Source: Christensenella sp. UBA7584
Lineage (GTDB): Bacteria; Bacillota; Clostridia; Christensenellales; UBA1242
NCBI GenBank assembly: GCA_002477805.1
Contig: DLKQ01000006.1
Span: 1 to 12,797, forward strand
DNA length: 12,797 nucleotides
Reading direction: 5' to 3'
The notes under the pieces were generated by a model. That model did no database searches. It saw nothing but the letters and a program-made list of their open reading frames with translations, and was not told where the DNA came from. The stretch's first letter is position 1. Each line of letters opens with the position of its first letter. The position numbers were made by a program, and so were the translations under genes. Below are positions 7,173 through 12,797 of the stretch, one piece after another.

Positions 7173-9128
7173 TTATTTTAGCATTGATAAAAATTCATCT
7201 TCATCAATAATTTGAATACCAAGTTGTTTTGCTTTTTCATATTTACTTCCAGGGTCTTCACCTAGTAAAACAAAACTTGTATTTTTGGAAACATTTGAAC
7301 TAACACTTCCACCATAATCTTCAATAAGCTTTGTTGCATCTTGTCTAGTCAAATTTTTTAAAGTTCCAGTAAGAACAAAAACTTTATCACTAAATATTTG
7401 CTCTTTGCTATTTGTACTTGGATAAACTATTTCCACTCCAGCATCAAAAAGCTGTTTTAATAAACTTTGGTTATATTCATTCGAAAAATAATTTACAATA
7501 CTCTGTGCAACAACTTCTCCGATATCTTTTATTTCAAGCAAATCATCAATACTAGCATTTTCGAGTTCAGAAAGGCTTTTGTATTTTTTTGCCAAATCCT
7601 TTGCTGTTTTTATACCTATGTTTGCAATACCTAGTGAAAATATAAAATTCGCAAATGGTGCTTTTTTACTATTATTTATGGAGCGAATTAAATTTGATGA
7701 TTTTTTGTCCTTAAAATTATCAAGTTTTAAAAGGTCATCTGGATTGATTTTATAGAGGTCGGCCACATTACGAACTGATAATTGGTCGTAAAATATATCA
7801 ATTGTTTTATCGCGTATACCTTCAATGTTCATTGCATCACGACTCGCGTAGTGAATAATACGCTCTTTGAGTTGTGCTGGACAATTTTGATAATTTGGGC
7901 AATAAATATAAGCACCCCTAACTTCAAGTTTTGTGTGACAAGAAGGGCAATATTCTGGTTTTTCAATTTCCCTATAATTTTCAAGTTTTTGAGCAAGACC
8001 TAGAATTTCAGGAATAACCTCATTGCTCCTACGAATAAATACTAGTGCATTTATTCCAACCTTCTTTCTTTTAATATCGTCCCAGTTATTTAATGTTGCT
8101 CTTTTTACCGTTGCGCCAGCAAGTTCAACAGGGTCTAAGATTGCAAGTGGAGTTATTTTCCCCGTTCTACCAACCTGCCAAACTACATCACGGATTGTAC
8201 TTGTTACTTCCAAAGGAGCAAATTTGTATGCTAGCGCCCACTTTGGAAAACGAATGGTGTAACCCAATTTTTCTCTTGTAGACATTTCATTTACCTTGAC
8301 AACAAGCCCATCAATCAGTATATCTAGACTTTCTCGCTCTTTATCAACATTTTCAATGATAGAATGAATCTCATTTAAGTTTGTAGTAACATTAAAAAAA
8401 TCACTCACCAAAAATTTATTTTTTCTTAAAAACTCATAAAGTTCAACCTGAGTGCTAAAATTTTTTCCTTCAACATATGGAATTCCATATGCAAAAAAAT
8501 CAAGTTTTCTACTTGCAGTAACCTTTGGGTCTAAGTTTCTAATACTACCCGCAACAGCATTTCTTGCATTTTTTAGAGGCTCATCTGTAGTTTTGTTATA
8601 TTTTTCAAGTTCACTAAGTAGCATAATTCCTTCGCCATTTACAACAATCTTTCCTTTGTAAGGAATAGAAAGCGGAACACTTCGTATTGTTTTTACTTGA
8701 GCTGTGATGTCTTCTCCTACTATTCCATTTCCTCGAGTAACCGCTTGAACTAAATACCCCTCTTCATAAGTTAACGCAAGTTGCAAGCCATCAAACTTAT
8801 ATTCAACTGTAAAAATTGTTTTTGGAAATTCAGATAAAATTTTGTTTACCCATTGGTCAAGCTCATTAAAGTTTTGGGCTTTGTCCAAGCTATAAAGTGG
8901 ACTTAGATGCTTTTGCTTTTTAAACCCTTCTTTTACGACATCACCGACACGCTGAGTTGGAGAATCAGGCAAAATAATGCCCGTTTCGTTTTCTAAGTCA
9001 ACAAGTCTATAATAAAGTTTGTCATAGTCAGCATCAGATACAATAGGATTATCCAAAACGTGATAATGATAACTGTACTTATTCAAATCTGAAACAAGTT
9101 TTTCAATTTCCACCTTTTTGCTTTCCAA
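7173..9128 (-). CDS. ligA: NAD-dependent DNA ligase LigA
   Basis: LigA seals nicks at Okazaki fragments and in repair using NAD+. The 651-residue protein shows: domain Ia (about 1-70, YHYHVLDNPIVSDADYDKLYY), nucleotidyltransferase with adenylated Lys111 in KFDG, Arg132 in TRGNG, Glu166 in GEG, LIDGLVVKV (271-279) and YKFAP (301-305), an OB fold with GRTGKITPLA, a zinc finger (Cys394, 397, 410, 416), helix-hairpin-helix repeats (about 430-570) and a C-terminal BRCT domain (about 580-651). The domain set is complete and length is typical. The start is TTG: it is 10 nt after AAAGGTGG, which lies in the last codons of pcrA, and gives a normal N-terminus. The gene follows pcrA by 3 nt, a common clostridial pair. 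Motifs are slightly divergent (KFDG, GEG, ATLNN where ATLHN is usual). Confidence 0.96.
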   Translation of the reverse strand: MESKKVEIEKLVSDLNKYSYHYHVLDNPIVSDADYDKLYYRLVDLENETGIILPDSPTQRVGDVVKEGFKKQKHLSPLYSLDKAQNFNELDQWVNKILSEFPKTIFTVEYKFDGLQLALTYEEGYLVQAVTRGNGIVGEDITAQVKTIRSVPLSIPYKGKIVVNGEGIMLLSELEKYNKTTDEPLKNARNAVAGSIRNLDPKVTASRKLDFFAYGIPYVEGKNFSTQVELYEFLRKNKFLVSDFFNVTTNLNEIHSIIENVDKERESLDILIDGLVVKVNEMSTREKLGYTIRFPKWALAYKFAPLEVTSTIRDVVWQVGRTGKITPLAILDPVELAGATVKRATLNNWDDIKRKKVGINALVFIRRSNEVIPEILGLAQKLENYREIEKPEYCPSCHTKLEVRGAYIYCPNYQNCPAQLKERIIHYASRDAMNIEGIRDKTIDIFYDQLSVRNVADLYKINPDDLLKLDNFKDKKSSNLIRSINNSKKAPFANFIFSLGIANIGIKTAKDLAKKYKSLSELENASIDDLLEIKDIGEVVAQSIVNYFSNEYNQSLLKQLFDAGVEIVYPSTNSKEQIFSDKVFVLTGTLKNLTRQDATKLIEDYGGSVSSNVSKNTSFVLLGEDPGSKYEKAKQLGIQIIDEDEFLSMLK

Positions 9129-9131
9129 TTT

Positions 9132-11279
9132 CTAATTTCCACCTTTCATAATTTGTAGAGGTGCATATTCTAAAGACAATCGTTTTGCACCTAAAATATT
9201 AAATGTTACTGTTACCATTTTAGAACTTTCCAGTTCACTGTCATCAGTAATTATTCCAACTCCAAAAGTTGAATGAAACACCTGAGTTCCCTTTTTAAAG
9301 AGAGAAAAATCTTTTTGAGGCTTTTGGAATATAGTCTTTGTTACTTGAGAGGTGTTTTGCGGTCTCATAGCACTTGGATTTTCAATATTACGCTTGTACC
9401 CAAGTCCACACTCTTCTAAAAATCTACTTGGTTTTTGATATTGTTCACGTCCCCATAACATTCTTACACGACTACCAGAAATAAAAAGTTCCCGTTTTGC
9501 CCTTGTTATTGCAACATACATCAAACGCCTCTCTTCTTCAATATCACTTTCTCCACACCTTATTATTGGAAAAATACCTTCTTCAACTCCAACAATAAAT
9601 ACAACCTTAAATTCAAGTCCCTTTACAGCGTGAACAGTACTCAAAAGCACTGCATTATCTTCCATATTTGCATTATCTAAATCGGTCAAAAGCATTACTG
9701 ACTGCAAATATTCATCAAGCGTTGCATTTTTATTTTCTTTTTGATATTCGTTTACCCCTTGAGCAAACTGTTCGATATTGAGCATTCTAGTCATATCTTC
9801 TTCCACACTAATATCATATGCGTTTTTGAAACCGACTTCATCAATTAAGTATTTCACAAATTCGGCTACTGACATATTAATGTTTTCCACTAATTTGTTA
9901 TATAAAACACCAAAATCAACAAGTTTCTTTTTCAAAGTACCTGAAACCTCAGGATAGTTTTCAATATTTAAAATAGTATTTAGAAGCGACCCAGTAGATA
10001 GCTCTCTAAGTTTTAAAATACTATTTTCCCCAATCCCCCTTTTCGGAAAATTTATAATTCTTAGCAAACTTTCTTCATCATACGGATTGCAAACAAGTCT
10101 TAAATACGCAACAACATTTTTAATTTCTGCTCGCTCATAAAACTTAAAACCACCCAAAACTTTGTAAGGAATTCCATTATTGTTGAGCACATTTTCAAAA
10201 TTCCTTGAAATAGCATTAAGCCTCATTAAAATGGCAATATCACTTGCAGAATAACCTTGGTTTCGTATAAGATTAACTATCTGCCTACAAACGGTATCAG
10301 CCTCCTCTTTGTCACTAGAAGCCATATAGTAATGAACATCATCGCCCTCATCGTTGTCTGTCCAAAGTGTTTTTTTGATACGACTTGAATTATTTTCAAT
10401 AAGCATATTTGCTTTTGATATAATTTTTTTTGTAGAACGATAATTTTGCTCCAGTTTAAATATTTTTACTGAAGGAAAATCTTTTTGAAAATTTTGAATA
10501 TTTTCAATATTTGCACCACGCCAACCATAAATGCACTGATCTTCATCACCAACTACTAAAACATTTCTCCATTTAAAAGCAAGCATTTTAACAATGTCAT
10601 ATTGAATTTTGTTGGTATCTTGGAACTCATCAACGTGAATATATCTAAACAAATCTTGGTAATAACGCAAAACATCTGGAAATTCCTTTAAAAGCAAGAA
10701 TGTTTTTACTAGCAAATCATCAAAATCAAGAGCATTTGACGCTTTAAGTTTATCTTCATACATCTGATAGGCTGTTATGATTTTTTCAGACAGAATATCA
10801 CACCTAATCTCGTCTTCGTAGTCTGAAGGAGATAAATTGTTGTTTTTTGCCCTTGCTATGTGATGTAAAATTGTTTTTTTATCACTGTCCTCATCAATTT
10901 CAAGGTTTTTGAAAATATCTTTCATTATTCTGTTTTTTTCATCATCGGCATAAATACTAAAAGACTTGGTGTATCCAAGTTTGTCTATATCGCGACGTAA
11001 AATTTTAACACACAAAGCGTGAAATGTCGAAATCCAAACTTGGTTGTTTTCACCAATCATCTTTGAAATTCTTTCTCTCATTTCATTTGCTGCCTTGTTT
11101 GTAAAAGTAATTGCCAAAATATTAAATGGCATAACTTTTTTTTCTTGAATGAGATAAGCAATGCGGTGTGTTAATAGTCTAGTTTTACCACTTCCAGCTC
11201 CTGCTGTAACCAGCACTGCTCCCTCAGTTTGTAAAACAGGTAAAAGTTGTTCCTTATTTAATTTATTAATAATTTCCAT
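9132..11279 (-). CDS. pcrA: ATP-dependent DNA helicase, PcrA/UvrD family
   Basis: PcrA is a 3'-5' superfamily 1A helicase for repair, removal of recombinase filaments and resolving replication-transcription conflicts. From the ATG at 11279 it has 715 residues, close to E. coli UvrD (720). Motifs in order: Walker A AGAGSGKT (26-33), TNKAA (60-64), VDEFQDTN (216-223), GDEDQCIYGWRGA (244-256, usually GDDDQSIYGWRGA), QNYRS (278-282), STVHAVKGLEF (547-557), VAITRAKR (589-596). A C-terminal Tudor-like segment (about 664-712, with HSTFGVGII and LEYAPLQ) is present; in PcrA this domain contacts RNA polymerase. I chose this ATG because AGAAGGG lies 6 nt upstream and the protein starts near the usual LNKEQ motif; a TTG 11 codons earlier overlaps the -10 region. 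The stop is TAG, 3 nt before ligA. Confidence 0.97.
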   Translation of the reverse strand: MEIINKLNKEQLLPVLQTEGAVLVTAGAGSGKTRLLTHRIAYLIQEKKVMPFNILAITFTNKAANEMRERISKMIGENNQVWISTFHALCVKILRRDIDKLGYTKSFSIYADDEKNRIMKDIFKNLEIDEDSDKKTILHHIARAKNNNLSPSDYEDEIRCDILSEKIITAYQMYEDKLKASNALDFDDLLVKTFLLLKEFPDVLRYYQDLFRYIHVDEFQDTNKIQYDIVKMLAFKWRNVLVVGDEDQCIYGWRGANIENIQNFQKDFPSVKIFKLEQNYRSTKKIISKANMLIENNSSRIKKTLWTDNDEGDDVHYYMASSDKEEADTVCRQIVNLIRNQGYSASDIAILMRLNAISRNFENVLNNNGIPYKVLGGFKFYERAEIKNVVAYLRLVCNPYDEESLLRIINFPKRGIGENSILKLRELSTGSLLNTILNIENYPEVSGTLKKKLVDFGVLYNKLVENINMSVAEFVKYLIDEVGFKNAYDISVEEDMTRMLNIEQFAQGVNEYQKENKNATLDEYLQSVMLLTDLDNANMEDNAVLLSTVHAVKGLEFKVVFIVGVEEGIFPIIRCGESDIEEERRLMYVAITRAKRELFISGSRVRMLWGREQYQKPSRFLEECGLGYKRNIENPSAMRPQNTSQVTKTIFQKPQKDFSLFKKGTQVFHSTFGVGIITDDSELESSKMVTVTFNILGAKRLSLEYAPLQIMKGGN

Positions 11280-11302
11280 TTGTGCCCTTCTTCTTTTGGA
11301 AA

Positions 11303-11331
11303 AGTATAGCAAAATAATAAGTGTTTTGCAA
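11303..11331 (-). promoter_or_regulatory. Sigma-A promoter for pcrA-ligA
   Basis: The minus strand reads TTGCAA, a 17-nt spacer, then TATACT (five of six matches to TATAAT). Predicted transcription starts near 11296, leaving a leader of about 17 nt that contains the AGAAGGG ribosome binding site. It lies just after the terminator of the upstream gene, so pcrA-ligA appears to be an independent transcription unit. Confidence 0.75.
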
Positions 11332-11338
11332 CTAAATT

Positions 11339-11369
11339 AAAAAAGAAAACATACAAAATATGTTTTCTT
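11339..11369 (-). terminator. Intrinsic terminator of the unknown gene
   Basis: AAGAAAACATA and TATGTTTTCTT form a perfect 11-bp stem around a five-base loop at 11354-11358. On the minus strand it is followed by TTTTAATTTAG. The upstream arm includes two bases of the stop codon of the preceding gene. The stem is AT-rich but long and unbroken. Confidence 0.72.
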
Positions 11370-11784
11370 AACTATTAACAACCATACTAGACTGATGCTC
11401 TTTTTCATACTTTTCTTTAAACTTGTTGTATTTATCTGTAAGCTCAAAAATGTAATTCTGCTTTCCTCTTTCATCAAGCTTGTCATAAACTTCGTGGTCA
11501 ATGAGTTTTTTAATTGGATTTAGTACATATTCATTTTCAGACAGCATTTTCGTAATTTTTTTATAAAACTTTTCATCTTCTTCGCTCATATCATTATTAC
11601 CATAAAGATCTCTTTCAATCTTTTTCCTGAACATACTTTTTAAACTTGTCATATTATCTCCCCTGTGATAATGAGCTTCCAAAAACCTTGCCTTATCTTC
11701 TCTAACCCCCTCCCAATAGCCACTTATAAGCCTATGTCTTGCCTGCCTTGCACATTCTTTGAAAGTCATTTTTGAATTTTCCAT
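11368..11784 (-). CDS. Charged 138-aa protein of unknown function
   Basis: I do not recognise a family. From the ATG at 11784 the protein has 138 residues. It is rich in Lys, Glu, Asp and Arg, has one cysteine (Cys12), and shows no signal peptide or membrane segment, so a soluble, mostly helical cytoplasmic protein is likely. The N-terminal part (KECARQARHRLISGYWEGV, 9-27) is the most distinctive segment, a basic helix with aromatic residues. The C-terminal third (about 100-131) is strongly charged and could form a coiled coil. The start is fixed by an excellent AAGGAGGAG site 8 nt upstream; 32 codons further upstream are open but Phe-rich and AT-driven, and are not part of the gene. It is followed by its own terminator and lies between rplS and pcrA. 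No clear sigma-A promoter was found in the 177-nt gap upstream. Confidence 0.85.
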   Translation of the reverse strand: MENSKMTFKECARQARHRLISGYWEGVREDKARFLEAHYHRGDNMTSLKSMFRKKIERDLYGNNDMSEEDEKFYKKITKMLSENEYVLNPIKKLIDHEVYDKLDERGKQNYIFELTDKYNKFKEKYEKEHQSSMVVNS

Positions 11785-11928
11785 TACTCTCTCCTCCTTG
11801 CTTGTAGATAGTGTAATATAAATTTTTGCAAAAGAAAAATGATTTTTGACGAAAAATTGATTTTCTACAAAAAAAGTCAAATTTTGATAATGGAAAAGTT
11901 AAAAAGTGTCGATATTTTGCTATTTTAC

Positions 11929-11963
11929 AAAAAAAATAAAGTTCCACTGGTGGAACTTTATTT
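11929..11963 (-). terminator. Strong intrinsic terminator of rplS
   Basis: AAATAAAGTTCCA and TGGAACTTTATTT form a 13-bp perfect stem around the loop CTGG at 11947-11950. On the minus strand the stem runs into a series of T residues. The first arm contains bases of the rplS TAA stop codon. It should end rplS transcripts efficiently and isolate them from the next gene. Confidence 0.88.
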
Positions 11964-12303
11964 ATATTTCGGCTTTAATTTTTGCTCTCTTTCCAGAAAG
12001 TTCACGAACATAGTAAAGTTTTGCACGACGAACTTTTCCTTTACGAACAACTTCTACACGATCAATTCTTGGCGAGTGAACTGGAAAAGTTCTTTCAACA
12101 CCAACACCAAAACTGATTCTTCTAACTGTAAAAGTTTCACGAATACTTCCGTTTTTACGAGCAATTACAACACCTTCATAAGCTTGAAGACGCTCTTTGT
12201 CACCTTCAACAACTTTTACATACACTCTTACCGTGTCACCAATGTTGAAGTTTCCGCTTTGCTCTTTCAAGCCTTCTTTTTCTAAAGTTGAAATGATGTT
12301 CAT
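11962..12303 (-). CDS. rplS: 50S ribosomal protein L19
   Basis: L19 sits at the 30S-50S interface. The 113-residue protein has the family pattern throughout: FNIGDTVRVYVKVVEGDKER (19-38), YEGVVIARKNGS (42-53), ETFTVRRISFGVGVERTFP (56-74), HSPRID (76-81) and RKGKVRRAKLYYVREL (87-102). Length is normal. The ATG is preceded by GGAGGTG about 8 nt upstream. It has its own promoter, a long leader and a strong terminator, so it is monocistronic here. In many bacteria rplS closes an rpsP-rimM-trmD operon; those genes are not seen next to it. Regulation through the leader is likely. Confidence 0.98.
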   Translation of the reverse strand: MNIISTLEKEGLKEQSGNFNIGDTVRVYVKVVEGDKERLQAYEGVVIARKNGSIRETFTVRRISFGVGVERTFPVHSPRIDRVEVVRKGKVRRAKLYYVRELSGKRAKIKAEI

Positions 12304-12450
12304 TGACTATACACCTCCATACAGATTTATCCAAGTGTTCTTGTCACATACTAAAAGCTTGCTACCATTAGTTTAACGCGCCATAAAATTTAATTTATGC
12401 CTATGTTTAAGAAAATTCTCAAACATAAAACAGAGGACCACCCGAGTCAT
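12304..12450 (-). promoter_or_regulatory. Structured rplS leader, candidate L19-type leader RNA
   Basis: Between the predicted start near 12450 and the rplS ATG lies about 147 nt of leader, long for this compact region. On the minus strand it begins with a GC-richer block (CTCGGGTGGTCCTCTG) and then contains a hairpin with TATGTTT/AAACATA arms (12402-12427), a small CATAAA/TTTATG hairpin, ACTAA/TTAGT with an inner AGC/GCT pairing (12350-12372), and CAAG/CTTG (12332-12343) just before the ribosome binding site. Low-GC Gram-positive bacteria are known to carry an L19 leader RNA upstream of rplS, thought to allow autoregulation. Position fits that family; I cannot confirm a match to its consensus from memory. 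Confidence 0.5.
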
Positions 12451-12456
12451 AGTGTG

Positions 12457-12485
12457 ATTATATCATAACATTTTAAGATGTGCAA
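12457..12485 (-). promoter_or_regulatory. Sigma-A promoter of rplS
   Basis: The minus strand has TTGCAC, a 17-nt spacer and a perfect TATAAT. This is the strongest -10 match among the promoters in the window, as expected for a ribosomal protein gene. Predicted start is near 12450. Confidence 0.85.
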
Positions 12486-12701
12486 GGGATTTTACCAATA
12501 TTTTTCAGTGTTTTTTTATCTTTTAACTATTATAACCTATATTAAATATGCTAAACTTATAAAAAATACCATTTCTTACTAATAAAACTTATGTTTTATT
12601 TTTATCATATCCTTTCTCTTGATGATAGTTTATAATGTAGAGTTATACTGAATAACTATAAATTTGGATAAAAATACGAAAAAGTTATACAAATATGATA
12701 C
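12486..12701. other. Intergenic stretch upstream of rplS, no gene seen
   Basis: These roughly 215 bases hold no open frame with a credible ribosome binding site on either strand. Two AT-rich hairpins are visible: AATAAAAC/GTTTTATT (12581-12600) and AGTTAT/ATAACT with a five-base loop (12641-12657). A TATAAT-like site on the minus strand near 12535 lacks a -35 partner. I see no RNA gene. Confidence 0.5.
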
Positions 12702-12738
12702 AAAAACTAAAAACAGGAAGGAGATTTTTCCTGTTTTT
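12702..12738. terminator. Terminator hairpin, usable in both directions
   Basis: AAAAACAGGAA and TTCCTGTTTTT form a perfect 11-bp stem around an eight-base loop. On the minus strand the stem ends in TTTTT followed by AGTTTTTG, typical of an intrinsic terminator. On the plus strand the stem also ends in TTTTT but then turns to A. It most likely ends a minus-strand gene entering from beyond the right edge. Confidence 0.7.
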
Positions 12739-12796
12739 AAAATAAAATCGCCAAATTAATTAGGTTTTCAAAATATTTTATTACCCTGTTTTCCAC
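12737..12796 (-). CDS. Possible C-terminal end of a gene entering from the right edge
   Basis: One minus-strand frame is open from the window edge for 19 codons and stops with TAA at 12737-12739. The readable tail is hydrophobic and unremarkable (VIKYFENLINLAILF). The stop codon overlaps the outer bases of the terminator stem, just as in rplS and the unknown gene at 11368, which is the main support. The other two minus frames stop within 30 bases. Too little sequence is visible to name a product; it does not look like the end of trmD. Confidence 0.3.
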   Translation of the reverse strand: MENRVIKYFENLINLAILF

Positions 12797-12797
12797 T

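Noticed and set aside
11280..11312. TTG start 11 codons upstream for pcrA
   Set aside because: It falls next to the predicted -10 element, upstream of the likely transcription start; the later ATG has a good ribosome binding site.
11785..11880. 32-codon N-terminal extension of the unknown 138-aa protein
   Set aside because: The extension is Phe/Lys-rich as expected from AT-rich noncoding DNA, and the strong AAGGAGGAG site marks the downstream ATG.
11852..11880. TTGACT as -35 element for the unknown gene
   Set aside because: No acceptable -10 hexamer lies 16-18 nt downstream; other -10-like sites (TATATT, TACACT) lack a -35 partner.
11839..12285. 148-codon open frame on the plus strand opposite rplS
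   Set aside because: It is antisense to a highly conserved L19 gene, has low-complexity translation and no ribosome binding site.
12581..12606. AATAAAAC/GTTTTATT hairpin followed by T residues on the plus strand
   Set aside because: Resembles a plus-strand terminator, but the stem has one G-C pair and no plus-strand gene precedes it.
12579..12608. Nine-codon frame on the minus strand after GAAAGG
   Set aside because: Too short, the ribosome binding site is only about 2 nt from the ATG, and the codons are AT-rich filler.
1..12797. Mobile elements, CRISPR arrays, tRNA or rRNA genes, toxin-antitoxin or defence genes
   Set aside because: No transposase, integrase, repeat-spacer pattern, tRNA-like fold or known defence domain was found on either strand.

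Overview
The window looks like a chromosomal housekeeping segment from a low-GC, endospore-forming Firmicute, probably in the Clostridia. The base composition is AT-rich, Shine-Dalgarno sites are strong (AAGGAGG type), and promoters fit the -35/17 nt/-10 sigma-A pattern. A small gene after rpe encodes a SpoVM-like peptide, which points to sporulation. Exact taxonomy cannot be read from the sequence alone. All recognised genes lie on the minus strand, so transcription runs from right to left.

In transcription order: (1) A possible gene tail enters from the right edge and ends at a hairpin near 12709-12738. (2) rplS (ribosomal protein L19) has its own promoter, a structured leader of about 147 nt that could be an L19-type leader, and a strong terminator. 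(3) A 138-residue charged protein of unknown function has an excellent ribosome binding site and its own terminator. (4) pcrA (UvrD/PcrA helicase) has a clear promoter and is followed after 3 nt by ligA (NAD-dependent DNA ligase, TTG start). (5) A promoter with an inverted repeat inside it lies directly after the ligA stop. It precedes gatC-gatA-gatB (tRNA-dependent amidotransferase), rpoZ (RNA polymerase omega), priA (replication restart helicase), rpe (pentose-phosphate epimerase) and spoVM, ending at a hairpin terminator at 664-689. (6) The left end holds about 255 nt with no recognised feature and then a decayed surface-protein-like gene running off the edge.

The genes serve genome maintenance (PcrA, LigA, PriA), transcription (omega) and translation (L19, GatCAB). 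PcrA keeps its C-terminal Tudor-like domain, which in the family binds RNA polymerase. Complete gatCAB suggests that Gln-tRNA(Gln), and possibly Asn-tRNA(Asn), is made by transamidation. The layout joins a pcrA-ligA-gatCAB block to a shortened rpoZ-priA-rpe-spoVM block. The genes usually found between these in relatives (coaBC, def, fmt, rsmB, rlmN, prpC, prkC, rsgA) are absent from this stretch.

I see no mobile element, CRISPR array, tRNA, rRNA or defence system, and nothing I would call a new biological system. The points most worth a second look are the very short spoVM gene, the doubly broken surface-protein gene, the rplS leader, the dyad in the gatC promoter, and the uncharacterised gene between rplS and pcrA.
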